From assembly GCA_963969595.1 (NCBI GenBank), contig OZ018412.1, positions 5,830,501 to 5,894,500 on the forward strand: a stretch of 64,000 nucleotides of DNA, read 5' to 3'. The position numbers were made by a program, and so were the translations under genes. The DNA comes from Neckera pumila (lineage: Eukaryota; Streptophyta; Bryopsida; Hypnales; Neckeraceae). Positions 50,271-61,730 of this stretch are shown here, piece by piece (the stretch's first letter is position 1; each line of letters begins with the position of its first letter). Below the pieces are notes generated by a model. That model was not told the DNA's origin. It searched no databases and worked only from the letters and a program-made list of their open reading frames with translations.

Positions 50271-51299
50271 GTGAAGTGCACTGGATCTTGTGGGACACAT
50301 TGCCGGCATTGAAAGACGACGCCCACCTTTCGGAATTATCCACCCTGGAGCGTGCTTCAAAATTGGTTTCCGACCTGGCGCCGGGAGATTTCGAGAGCGC
50401 CCAGCAGGTCAGGGATATGTTCCACTCTGCCTCGCGTCGTGGACGGGAACGCCTTCCCCACCCTCCATGGACTTCAAGTCTACAACAGCTTCACCCCCAG
50501 CGTATACAGCTCCGCAATAAGCCAGTTGCCTTGCGAGCTCATTTTCGACAATAGCAGCGTCCACAAGCTTTTCGAAGGGCTGCCGGAGATTTTCGAGGAC
50601 CACAGTTATGGTAGCCGGGATCTGGACGCTGTTGCGCACGCGGTTACTGTTGCCTTGTCGCCTGTCTTCCCGTCCACCCCACCCGCGCAAGGGAGCAAGC
50701 CGAATTCAATGTGTGGCGCTGGACCCGTCACGCAAGAAGGGCTTAAACTCGCGCAGGACTTAAGCTTCGCTTCTCGCCACCCCATCCGAAATGCGCAGCA
50801 ACCAGTGTTGATACGGCCGAAGGAAGGTCCTCAATCGCCGCTGCCGCCCGTCACGGTGGTGACGGATCGCGAGGCGGGGCGCAAGGGACGCGGCGCCGGA
50901 GCTTGTGGCAAAGGGGGTGAAATCAAATTGCCTGCAGCAGCGGCTGTGGGTGCCGGGAAGTCGAAGGTTTGGGATGCCACGCCGATCCCCGCGAATCGTG
51001 CGCCATCGCTTGTGTCCGCCGTGGCTCACGTGGTGCCCAAGATTCTTCCCGCGGATGTGAAATTGAATGATCGGGTCGTGATGGCGCATCCACACCACTT
51101 AGGTTTTGGCCCGCAGGTGTGTTTTCGGGCGCCCAAGCGCTGCCGCACCAGCACGGACGCGTCGCCCATGGGTAATACTCGCACGCAGAGGACGCGCTAC
51201 TTCGACAAGGTGGAGCATATCGTGCGCGAGCGATGGCGGAGAGACGACATGGCGGGCAAGTTCTTGACCTTGGAGTCCCTGCTTCCTCCCAGCTCCAAA
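50271..51299 (+). pseudogene. bHLH paralogue: frameshifted exon 1, exon 2 missing
   Basis: Matches exon 1 of the bHLH gene along its whole length, and the stretch from HIVRERWRR to LLPPSSK is unchanged in protein. Two deletions soon after VRDMF (1 nt near 50,428, and 13 nt net near 50,475) shift the frame: the N-terminal part reads to about 50,430 in one frame and the rest (VYNSFTP through SSK) in another. The donor AAA-GTGAGTG is kept and most of the intron is recognisable to about 51,967, but the acceptor and all of exon 2 (helix 2 and the ACT-like domain) are absent; a TIR element occupies the place. If anything is made, it would lack helix 2 and could not form a normal bHLH dimer. Downstream flanking sequence resumes at about 52,330. 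Confidence 0.85.
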
Positions 51300-51975
51300 G
51301 TGAGTGATTAATTTCTCATTGTTTTGCAGCTCGTTTCTCAAGTTCTCGCATCCCCAATCTCTTGGTGCTCTTCATAAACACAAAATCCACAGCGATGAGT
51401 CAATTGTCACATCTACCACACGCCACCCTTTCTCCCCTAAACACACAACTGAGATAAAACTTGGCCGTTCTCAATTGCCATTGCAGGGGGGTCTATCTCG
51501 CTTCAACGTTCTCTTATTCTAACTATGGTGTTACACCCATCACTACATTCAATGTGCAACGCACAAGTCATCGTCGTATACTAATGCTGGATTGTTTCAT
51601 CCTTGTATAACGTATGTACAGTATATTAAATTCTAGGGCTCATTTGAACATTGAAACCACTGATTCTCCTGGAGATTATGGAATGAGTTCGGACGTGCTT
51701 GGTATGCGATTGATTCTAGATTTGTTGCAATGTTGTGATTGAACTTTGTCTGATATTCTCGTCGATCGCACAGGTCCTGCTGGATTGTTTCATCCTCGGA
51801 TTTATTATCTAGCGCTCGTCTCCCAATGATTGAACATTTAGAATATCATTGATCCCGGAGCTTGTCATTTTGGGATGAGTAAGTATTGGGTATGCGATCG
51901 ATTCAAGAGTTCTTGCAATGTCGTGATTGTTGTCTGATCGGTCGGGGTAAGTAATGAATGGGTTTCACGGGTAGA

Positions 51976-52324
51976 CTGCTGAACCGACGACCTCAGCGAT
52001 GGCGCCCGAAGAATCGCTGGGCGCCCCCCACGCACAAGATGAATTTCATCGGGGTAACAAACACAGCAATGGATGAATTTCCTAAACCCTACGGAGCGGA
52101 GCACCGCTAGGCGCGTAGCTACAGTCCTCCGCAGGGTTTGCTCAAGGGGAATAGGGGTTGATTGGCCGAGTTCTTTGGGTTCTATTTTATTTTTTGAATT
52201 GTAACAGAAGAGGAAGAGAAACGAGAATCTAGCGCTGTTCATCCGTTGCGACAGAGAGGGGGGGCGGGATGAGGAAACCCGCAGTTCCCTCCGGCGATGG
52301 CGAGCGAGGTCGTCGGTCCAGCAG
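51976..52324. mobile_element. TIR element W replacing bHLH exon 2
   Basis: CTGCTGAACCGACGACCTC (51,976-51,994) is matched by the inverted GAGGTCGTCGGTCCAGCAG (52,306-52,324) with one mismatch. A second, inner inverted pair, CCCTACGGAG and CTCCGCAGGG, lies near 52,088-52,135. It is GC-richer than the intron around it. No clear target duplication; the flanking homology to copy 1 stops at about 51,967 and resumes at about 52,330. Superfamily not assigned. Confidence 0.7.
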
Positions 52325-52435
52325 GTGTCCCCCCCTCACCCTGCTTCAATTCCTTTGATTCTTATGTTTTCGACGATTTCGACGTAAATGAAAGTAACAT
52401 CAATTTATCGTTCACCATCTGCAGTGACTCCCAAG

Positions 52436-53064
52436 TCTGGCAGTGACAATCAAAACCGTACCCCAGTTGTCAAAACCTATTTGCAAGCTTAACATCAATT
52501 TCGTTAATATTGGTGGAATTCCACTACGTACTTTGGCACTCCTCATGGCGTTAGCGCAGTCAGGAATGAAATCTAAACCAGTCCCAGGTTCTGGAGCTTT
52601 GTGTAGATGTATGACACTATTTGTGGGGCACCACTTTAACGAAATCAATTGATGATAAGTAGATTTCATTAGAAGTCTCGACATTACAAATCGACAAGAG
52701 ACGATGCGTGCGGGCCCTGCTAGGCACCGACTGTTTGAATTCACTAGTTTCAGTACTTCCATTACTGCAGGTTTTGGTGATGTTTGGACTAAGTAATGGC
52801 ATTCTGGATATGGTTTGCAAGTTAGAGCATAGCCTGATTTTGTGAGGGAAATACTGGCATCATCCATTTCGTCCATTTCGTTGGCGTGATTCCAGCGACA
52901 GAAATTGTGTCGTACGTCGACGCAAAGCTCCAGAGACTAGAACTGGTCTCGATTTCCTTTTCAGTCTGCGTGCCAAAGAAATGGAATTCCGCCAATTTAA
53001 CGAATGGATGATTATCTTGCAAATAATTTTTTATAACTGGATACGGTCTTGATTGCATTACAGA
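52436..53064. repeat. Inverted-repeat element downstream of bHLH copy 2
   Basis: Paralogue of 25,905-26,557: same arms (ACAATCAAAACCGTACCCCA at the left, ACGGTCTTGATTGCA at the right) with small deletions. Confidence 0.7.
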
Positions 53065-53248
53065 TGGTTAACTTACAACCACACTTTGATGTTTGGTACA
53101 AAATTCTTGTTTATTGCTATGCCTGCTGAAATGCTACAGTCGTACTTGAAGACCACGTCGCATTTGTCCTCCATTTAACAATTTCAGATGTTCATTCAAA
53201 GTATGCTTCAAGATCATGACAGTCAATGTTGTAGACTTTAATGGACAT

Positions 53249-53400
53249 ATGGGCAATTTCATTAGAATGGCAATATTTTTTTAAAATGGCGTGAAAATAG
53301 TTCAGAACGACCGTTCTAAATCTATACATATCCTAGATGGTGAAATGGCACACCGTCAAAGTGGCACTTGGAATATCGCCATTTTAATGAAATTGCCCAT
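53249..53400. mobile_element. Hairpin MITE U2
   Basis: ATGGGCAATTTCATTAGAAT against the inverted ATTTTAATGAAATTGCCCAT, flanked by ACAT on both sides (53,245-53,248 and 53,401-53,404). The interior has the palindrome GAACGACCGTTC, as in U1. Copy 1 of the duplication (near 26,730) lacks it, so it arrived after the duplication or was lost there. Confidence 0.75.
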
Positions 53401-53598
53401 ACATGGCATTTGAAGCTTACAACCAAACTTTGATGGTTTCCTAGATTCATGTTTGGTACTTGGTTTGCAAAATGTAATTGTAGTGTTTTGAAGATCACAT
53501 TTTTTTTTTCCTACATTTAAATATTCAGATGTGTATTTGATGTAGGCTTGAAGATCGAGAGAGTTAGAGTTTAGACTTCAATATTTAGTATTGCATTT

Positions 53599-53777
53599 AA
53601 CGGATATATCATTACAATGGCAACATTCAACAAACTTGGCAGTTGTAGGTTTAGACCAAGTGGTCTGAAATGTAAACCAGTCCTACGTTTTAGACCATTT
53701 AGTTTGAAATTTATACCAGTCCTAAAAATAGATGGAAAATGGCAGAAGAACATCGCCATTTTAACGAAATATCCGTT
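53599..53777. mobile_element. Hairpin MITE V
   Basis: AACGGATATATCATTACAAT at the left, TTTTAACGAAATATCCGTT at the right, flanked by ATTT on both sides (53,595-53,598 and 53,778-53,781). The empty site is visible at 26,919 in copy 1 (TTGCATTTGATGATAAG). Internal direct repeats contain ACCAGTCCTA. Confidence 0.8.
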
Positions 53778-54232
53778 ATTTGACCATAAGCTTATGCACT
53801 TCATCTCATTGGTTGCTTACCTTCTAAATCATATTTAGTGCATGGGTTGTAATTTCAATTAGAAGGGCTAGCATTAGGAACTCCATGGAGACTTTGCCTC
53901 ATCAGATTCAAAGCTTGCCACTAACTTAGTTGTTTGATTATTAACAACTGTGATATGTTTACCTGTAACAGCCATATCGATTGGCAGCTTCTGCAGCTTC
54001 TTCGACATCATCGTCAGCAAGTATTATGGAAGGTCTGAGTGCCGCCTTTCAGAAAGAGTTGTAGGATAAATGGTCCAGTTTCAATTGAACCTCACTTATG
54101 AGTTCCATAGTAGGCACAGTGATGCAATTCCAAATGCTTGAAGGAAATGTAAATGAGCATGAGTTATTAGTGGGTGAATTTACATCGGGATATAGTATAG
54201 TTATGCACTTGTGTTTGTCTCTGGCAGGTCGC

Positions 54233-54430
54233 TAAACCCGTCCCACCAAGTGGGCCATGCAGGGTGAATTTATCTTTGGGGGATAATGCAGGAATTTTTT
54301 ATTTGCCACACATGATAAAATTTGGAAATTTTGATTTTACATTTGCAATCAGATGCCCCAAATTAGCTAGGAGAGGTGAAGAATGTAGAATTAACATGGC
54401 TCAAAGTAGGGGACTTTTTAGTTTACAATT
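54233..54430. mobile_element. MITE S2, right end unclear
   Basis: Left half matches S1 (CCCGTCCCACCAAGTGGG, AGGGTGAATTTA, TTTATTTGCCACACATGATA). It interrupts the similarity between the two bHLH blocks, which ends at about 54,230. The right inverted end is not recognisable. Confidence 0.5.
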
Positions 54431-55004
54431 ATCCCGCAAAAATCAATGACTGATGTCGTAAGGTGTGTACGTATGATCTGCAAAATGGGATATTTTGTTC
54501 CATAAGGAGTTCAGAATGCAGCGCAGCGTGCAGGTGCTTCTGAAGCTTCACTAACTTGGACTCTATGCCAACAATCCTTCTTGCAGCTTTCTGCTTGTAT
54601 TTACAAGATGTCGTTTTCCAGCTCATAGGAGCTGTTCTTACTTGTACAGGATTGTAACAGTAGTTCGAGGGTACCCTAACCATGCTTTCAGTGTTTTGTA
54701 ATTTTGCAGAATGACTATCATGGGAAACTTCGAAAGGCCCATCTTGCTGGTGGGAAGTTTGTTTTACTAGTCTTGTTTACTACTCCGTAATTATCTGTTT
54801 GATCAATGGTGGTCTCCAAATTCCGATTTGCAGGAGAGAATCTTGATTATCTTCGCCTATAAATTTTTTTTTTCTATGTTAGCTACAATGTAATTGAAAT
54901 GCTTTGATGGAGATCAGTATTGCTGCTAGTTTGTTTATAAGAGATTATGTGATACTGATCTCTGAGAGGGCTGCGTTAATTTAAGTTTGAGGGTAGTTAT
55001 TGAG
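54431..55004. other. Sequence unique to copy 2, nothing recognised
   Basis: A minus-strand open frame (54,429-54,683, 84 codons) has no motif I recognise and no counterpart in copy 1. Confidence 0.3.
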
Positions 55005-55383
55005 TCTTTGAAAACCATAACTACTTGCAAAATAAAACTCCTCATAACTTTTGACTCATTGATCAAAATTGAATGACTCAAAGCTTTCCATGTATATATA
55101 AATCTAAAGAACCAATTTCAAATTTTTATTTTTCTTAAAAGATTTTTTTAAAGATTTTTTTTGAGTTGCCTGGGCTACCCAAAGTTCAAAGAAAATCACA
55201 TATCATGTAACAACTTTTTAACTATGTCGTCAAAAATTATGAAAATTGTTGGGCCTTAAAGCTACTCCTTGGGCACATGTTGTGTAAAGTTTTCAAAGAA
55301 AAAAAAATAAAAAATCCATTTGTAGTGAGGTGCTCAAAATCGCTATGTTTCCAAAAAATGCAGCTTTTTTCTTTAGGGGTTAA
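55005..55383 (+). mobile_element. TTAA-CCCC element J (type 1), 3' fragment
   Basis: Only the right portion is present, matching the last 375 bp or so of E1/H, ending CTTTAGGGGTTAA (TTAA 55,380-55,383). Confidence 0.7.
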
Positions 55384-55439
55384 AGTAGATGATGCACACT
55401 ATTTTGAAAAGGATGATTACTGCGGAGACCAGCTCGTCC

Positions 55440-57975
55440 CTACAGGGTTAAGGCACCACTTTTTGTCACTAATGTTGAATGGGTCCTCATCATCCGTTCT
55501 GTTTTTTCTAAGAACTCATTGACGGTGCGTACTATCATCCATTCCTAAAACTGCCTAAAATGATCTGCAATCTTTTTCGTTTTATTTTATTTTTCTTGAA
55601 ACTGATGCTGGGCACCCTTTGTCATGTTGAAAATAGGCATCACGAGCTTCCGCTTTTGAATAAATTGAGATCCATCAACATTCACTTTATAGACTCAACT
55701 TGCATAAGCTTTTATACCTTATCAAAGCTTGGAACTCATATTCAACACTCAGACCTCTTTAAGACTGATGCGGCCTTACCTTCTCTAAATTGATTATCTG
55801 AAATCTGAAATATCCTGCACTTTGTCAAACTATCATTGTCTGTGGCTCACTTGTCACACATTCAAACTATGCCAGAATATGGGACCCCGGTAAACAAATT
55901 ACGGTAATTACAGAGGTCGTGGTGTAAAGACACAGCAGCTGCTCCACAACATAATCTTGCAGTCGAGTCGCAAGCTAAATCAAATTCTATGATTATGGTC
56001 TCTCTGGAGTCAATCAGGGAAAACTTCATGAAGGTTAACACTGTTCAAACTAATACGGAGTAGAACGTATCCGTGACCAATTAGGACTTGCTAAGGTTCA
56101 GCTGGCTAAACCGAGAACTCGAGAAGCGTTAAGATTTGATAAAAAATTCTTTAACAATTGAAGGGATTTTTCTTTTCTTTCTTGAAACACATGGACAATT
56201 TCCATTGAATGGGAAACAGTACACAGCACCAGAGAGACAAGCCCTTGGCAAAGATTTTTACATTTTCACTGCTTTTTAGCTTTTATTGAAGGGAATTTTT
56301 AATAAATTGTTATATTGGTACATAAAACGGCCCATGAATTGTACTTATGAGTCGGATATCATCGCATCGCAGTTGGGGTCCAGATCGACAGGAGAGTTGT
56401 TCCGATCTAGCTTTTGCCATCATAATTATATGCAAGGCCAAATATCGTGCTGGACTATCGACTGAATGATGAGCCACTTGCACCAATTTTAGAACTTAAA
56501 GTTTCAGAGCAGCATGAATCCAATTAAACTGGGTGTGCTCGCCGTATATAATGACCTGCACAAGCTACTCGTTGGACGGTGAGGCTAAGTGAGCTAGGAT
56601 CTGATCGATGTCGATGCAATTTGCTATCGAGCTCGTGCATCGACAAACTGAAAACATGAAATTCACTTTGTCAAGCTTCCGAAAGTTGCTACTGCACTAC
56701 GGAAGAGTGAACCAGTTTCAAATCGATGCCAAATCTGAGCACAGGTTCACGCAATGAAGTAACTGAACTTGAAATACCGAAATTGCGGTTTGCAGTCTCG
56801 ATCTCGATCGGTGGTACGGTTTCGACTTCATATTTTCATCGTTGTAATTGCAAGTAGTATTTTTCACTTACAAGAATGTTATAAACCTTGCCTTGTTGCG
56901 TTCAAAAACTTTGAAACTGAAAGTTTGCATTACGACACTTAGTTGCAGACTTCATGAGTAGCAGATAATACTATTTCATCAAGTCTGTACCTTGCTTATT
57001 GCAATCATTAAAATAAAGAGTAGTTGTTTTTCAGACACGTAAAAGACAATGAAATTGATCATGAAGACGATAAGTTGTTTATTGCAGTCATTCAATAAAG
57101 AAGTGATTTCAAGACACATACGAATAAGAATGGTGGAGTTCTATCTATTGTACATACAAGCAATATAGAATAGTTTTCTTCTTTCCATACAAACAGTATC
57201 AAATTCCATCCAGATGGTTTACAAAGAATAGTTGTTTTTCAAATGCAAGCACTCAAACACATTCAAACATATTCAAACACATTCAAAACATACTTATCAA
57301 CTCCAAGCTAGTAAGTTTTCAAGATTTTGTACAAATTTCCAATTCAAGGTCAAAGTATGAAGCTATTAGTACTTTGCATCGTACTGCAAAGTCTGGCTTT
57401 CATATTGCAGTGATCACAGTATCAAGTAGCAAAGATGAAAGACAAGTTAAAACTCCACAACCGTGAAGACCAACACAACAATCGTTCAACTTCACTGAAA
57501 AAACTATCGTTGAAACACTAGTAATTCTCAAAAGAAATTCAAAGAACTCATGGATCAGTTTGTATCCTTGCACGCGCATAAGTTGAATGATGCACTTACA
57601 ATAGAAACATAAGTCCCAAACTCCATCAACCCATGCAACAAAATCATTCTTGAATCTTCAACACGTAGTTCTTCAAATAAAAAATAATATAAAACAAATG
57701 CTTTTCAGATGTTGTCAGAATAAGAAAGAGCAATTGTTTTTTAGACGCAGTCAGATATTGGCTATCTTGGCCGCCACGTGCAATAGTTAACAACAGCTTG
57801 TACATAGTCAACGTCTGTACAGCGTCAGAAGTCAAAGCAAAAGCTGCATTTATTCAGGAGGAAGCAGCCAGAGACAAGAATACGGCCAAGGCCGATCTTC
57901 TCCACAATAATTATTTCAATCGAATGTCTTTAATCTTTCTTTTTTTCCATTCCGATACTCGTGGTCCGGAGTCCG
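55440..57975 (+). repeat. Duplicated non-coding block (copy 2)
   Basis: 55,446-55,490 and 56,280-56,330 match 30,890-31,017; 56,335-57,975 matches 32,383-33,735. Copy 2 lacks the 1.35 kb (31,020-32,375) that carries U1 and Q2 in copy 1, and has its own insertion of about 190 bp near 56,450-56,645. Confidence 0.7.
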
Positions 57976-58232
57976 GACTCAGTACTGTCCTTTCCAAGAC
58001 CGGCGTGTCAGAGGGATATTTTTATTGAGCTCCACCAACTGAACTGTGGACCTGGAATTTTACTGACAAGTTGGAAGCTTTTAGCCTGAAAACAGCCCAC
58101 CTGTCCTCTTCATTTTCTCCTTTTCAAAATGAATTAAAAAAAAGGCCCCAACATGGCTTTTCTCAGATTGTTACGATCCCATTTGAGGATTCCGATTTCC
58201 GATTCCGCCGCTTACAATGTCCGCTGTCATTA

Positions 58233-58588
58233 GAGCATCCCCACCCGTCTTGCATATTGGATGACTTGTGTTAAGAGAGGCTTGCAAAATTGCCCCACCC
58301 GTCTTGCATAATGGATGAACTTGTTAAGAGGCCAAGCCAAAAGCCGCCGGTGGCTTGCAAAACCGGGCTCTTTTGCAAGCCAAAGGGTGGCTTGCAAACC
58401 GGCTTGCAAACCGCATGAGACAAACACTTTTCCACTTTCCCAAAAAGCAAGGACATGATCCGTGAATGTGGACGTAGCTCATTGGATGATGATGGCCTCT
58501 TACGAGGCCACGGGTGGGGCGACCCTTCTTCCCCGGCTTGCAAAATGGATTGCCAGGCTTGCATTTTGCAAGCCGGGTGGTGATGCTC
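58233..58588. mobile_element. PIF/Harbinger-type MITE P2
   Basis: GAGCATCCCCACCCGTCTTG at the left, CAAGCCGGGTGGTGATGCTC at the right, flanked by TTA on both sides (58,230-58,232 and 58,589-58,591). Very similar to P1 along its length, hence a recent family. Confidence 0.9.
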
Positions 58589-58591
58589 TTA

Positions 58592-59231
58592 CCCATTTCC
58601 AACCAGGGACTAATTCCCGACCAATTCCCAACTGGTACTGTAGTGCCCCTATTTCCAATCAAGGCTTGTAATGTGTTTTTTACTCTTTTTTAAGTTTGGA
58701 ACTAGCAAGATCATGACACATGTCCTAAAATATGCAAAAAGTAACAAGAAAGTAGATAGTAGGAAGCTAGGTCTTGAGTGATCGGAATTGGAAGACTCTA
58801 TAGATTGGGAATTGATTTGGAACACTTTTTGGCTCCCAAAACTTACAGAAATTTCAATTTTGCAAAACAAATTCTGAAAATTTTGCAATCCCAATATTTT
58901 CTATCTCCCTACATGGGAAAAATCTCCATCGCATTCAACTGCTCACATCTGCGCCACAGGAGCTTAAGTGATTAGGCATAGGTGGTACGACCTTAGCTTA
59001 CCAGCCTATTGCTCACTGTACTTCCAAGTATTCTGCTGCGGATGCATTGTAGCCTTTTCCATTAAAATTGTGAACCATTTTTTTAATTTATTATTAAAAT
59101 TATTATTTTTTAATCTTTACTTGTGTCAAAAAATTAATCAATTATTTTGCAATGGAATTTCCATTTGTTTTCAAAAAAATTAAAATTAATATTAATATTA
59201 ATATTAATCAATTAATTAATTTTTGGCTTGA
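58592..59231. other. AT-rich intergenic DNA, nothing recognised
   Basis: Ends with an (ATTAAT)n-like tract at about 59,184-59,215. No gene recognised. Confidence 0.4.
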
Positions 59232-59376
59232 CGTATTTGGACATTCTGTGCACTAGTGGCTTTATTCGACCATCCGGAATGTACTCTAGAACAACGTTTG
59301 GTATATTTGTGGATAACTCCCATATTGGGTTGGCGGGTTTTTAAGTACCCAGTGCGGTTCTTTCTCTATTTTTCAC

Positions 59377-60315
59377 TTTAGGGGTTAAAGGACCATTGTT
59401 CCTTCGGGGGACAAATGCGTTTTTGGGCAGGTACCTACGGGCTGAAATTTTCTTCTGATTTTTTGAAACCTTTTTTGGAGGTAGAAAATCTGATTAGCTT
59501 CATGAGAATATAATTTTTTCACAATCGGTGCTCGGGAACAAAATTTATGACCAAATAAGCTCAAAACAAGGGACGATGGGCAGCAAAAAAAATTTCAATT
59601 TTTTAATTTTTATTTATAAGTATTTCTTTTCTCATAGATTATATTTTTGTCTATCTAGAAAGCTTTGATTCATTTCATTTGGATTTTGTATGAGAAAGTT
59701 ATGGACATTCTTGTTTTTGGGGCAGTTAGAGCATCTTTTTGAAAAAAATAACTTGTAGGATTCATTTCTGAATGCAATTTTTCAAATTTTTCAATTTTTT
59801 TTTTTTGCATGGTTTAGTTTATTTGCTAAGTTGCTAGAACAATCTCACCACTGGGATTTGTGCATTTTAATCCCACCTAAATTATATGAATATTTTAGAT
59901 TTTCCTTCTATCTTGTACCTACTTCTACTTAACAATTTTTTTAATAATGAAAATTAAGTTTTTTTGAACTCTTCTTTTTTGGCTAGATTCTCAACTCAAT
60001 TCTCCAGTATAAAAATTAAAAGCTCAAAACTTTGTAGTGCAAAAAAATAAAGTTAAAAATGTTACAAGTCAAAAAATCTAGTCCCACAATGTGCTGAAAA
60101 AATTGTTTTTCCTACTTTAAACGCAAATATCTTGCAATCTATGCTATCAAAAATTCTGAAATTTTTTCCACACACTCTCATACTAGTTGGGTGTAAGATC
60201 CTACAGTTAGATGTGGAAAAAAAAACATTTTTCAAATTGTTTTTCTTTTTGCTATAGAAATGGCAGTTTTGAGTGTTTTTTGGCAAAAAAAGTGCCTCGG
60301 TCCTTTAGGGGTTAA
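59377..60315 (-). mobile_element. TTAA-CCCC element K (type 2), left tip inverted
   Basis: The right end GGTCCTTTAGGGGTTAA is normal. The left end reads TTTAGGGGTTAA then AGGACC, instead of TTAACCCCTAAA then GGACC: the terminal 12 bp appear inverted in place. Body collinear with G and E3. Confidence 0.75.
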
Positions 60316-61730
60316 AAAACATTTTTTTGTCACCAAGGTTTTCCAATGTTTTCCAATTGCAATTAAGTATTTCCCAATTCTACTAGTTGAGAATGAACTA
60401 TCCGGCAATTCTCCCTGAATCAAGCTCCAAAATTTGCCAAATATAACTCTAGTTTTTAACTCCTTTGTAATTAGAGCTTGAAATTTCTATCATTGGAAGC
60501 ACATTAAAAAGTACTTTGAACTGGTACAAGAAAACTAAAATTTACATTGGAAACAGAAAGTACCCACTTTCACAAATATCCATGCACATTTCATTCTAAT
60601 TTGCACAACCAATCAAACTCTTGCTAATGGTACTTTCGATTTGTTATAAAAAAAACAAAAACAAAAAACAAAAAACAAAAACAAAAAAAAACTCCTGCTA
60701 GTTTGGAACCAATCTTCATTTAATTATTAAATAAAATGAAACCTTTGTGAAAATTGATCCAGTGCAAGTATGACACCATTCTCTACAAGAAGGTCAAATT
60801 TGACATAAATTAAATTGTTTTTGTGAACAAAGTGCCATACAGCATTTAATGATTGGTGCAAGGTGACATGAACTTGTCAAATTTGACATGAAAAATTCAT
60901 TTTGGCACCTCTATGCCAAATCCAACCTTTGCGTATGGTATTGTTGCACAACCACCTTTACCACATTTGCTGAAATTCTCTAAAATTTGGGAAGACCACT
61001 TGGTAATATATTGAATCATAGGCCTTACAACATCTACAATTGGTAATGTTTTAAATTTTGGGGGCTCAAATTGAAGCACTCACTTCATTTCAATTGCCGT
61101 TCATGATATTTAAAAGAATCTAATATGGAGGTATGTTAGATATAAAATTATTTGTTTTTAATTTCTAAAAAATAAGAATTATGAATTTGACATTACCAAT
61201 AAAAATTTCATGTTCATTGGACTTTTGCTTCAAAAATTATAGCAGATGAGAAGAGAGGGTACCCTTCGAATGTGACGAGAAATAGGACCGGTCTCTCTTG
61301 CCCAAGTATAAAGCAAGAAGAAGACATAAAAATATCCAACCTACAATTTTAATATATTTTCAAATTAGGAAACTTGTCAAGTGAATTCCTTTTAAATGAT
61401 TGGCTCCAAGCCTTTTGGCCTAAGGATCCCCCAAAAGTAGTCAAGAACACTTCTTGACATGTGCTTGACTACAATTCCGAAAGGCTCAAAATTGTTTATT
61501 TTTTGCCACAAAGGACAGAAGTGTTGTTTGCATCATTCACTACTATGGCTTTTGAATTTTGAGTGCACAGTTACTCATTCCTTCAACTTCTCAATTTAAT
61601 TTCAAAGCTCTTACTAGTTGAAAAGTTGATTTCTACAACTTTTGGTCCTTGGTGTAAAGATGCCTTAAATTGAATAAGAAAACATTACAAAGCAATTTCA
61701 CTACATTACTAACTAGATTTTTTTTATGCA

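Noticed and set aside
51865..52242. 125-codon minus-strand ORF across element W
   Set aside because: It crosses the boundary of W into degenerate intron sequence and has no domain; treated as chance.
54429..54683. 84-codon minus-strand ORF
   Set aside because: No recognised motif, no paralogue in copy 1, and it begins next to a truncated MITE.
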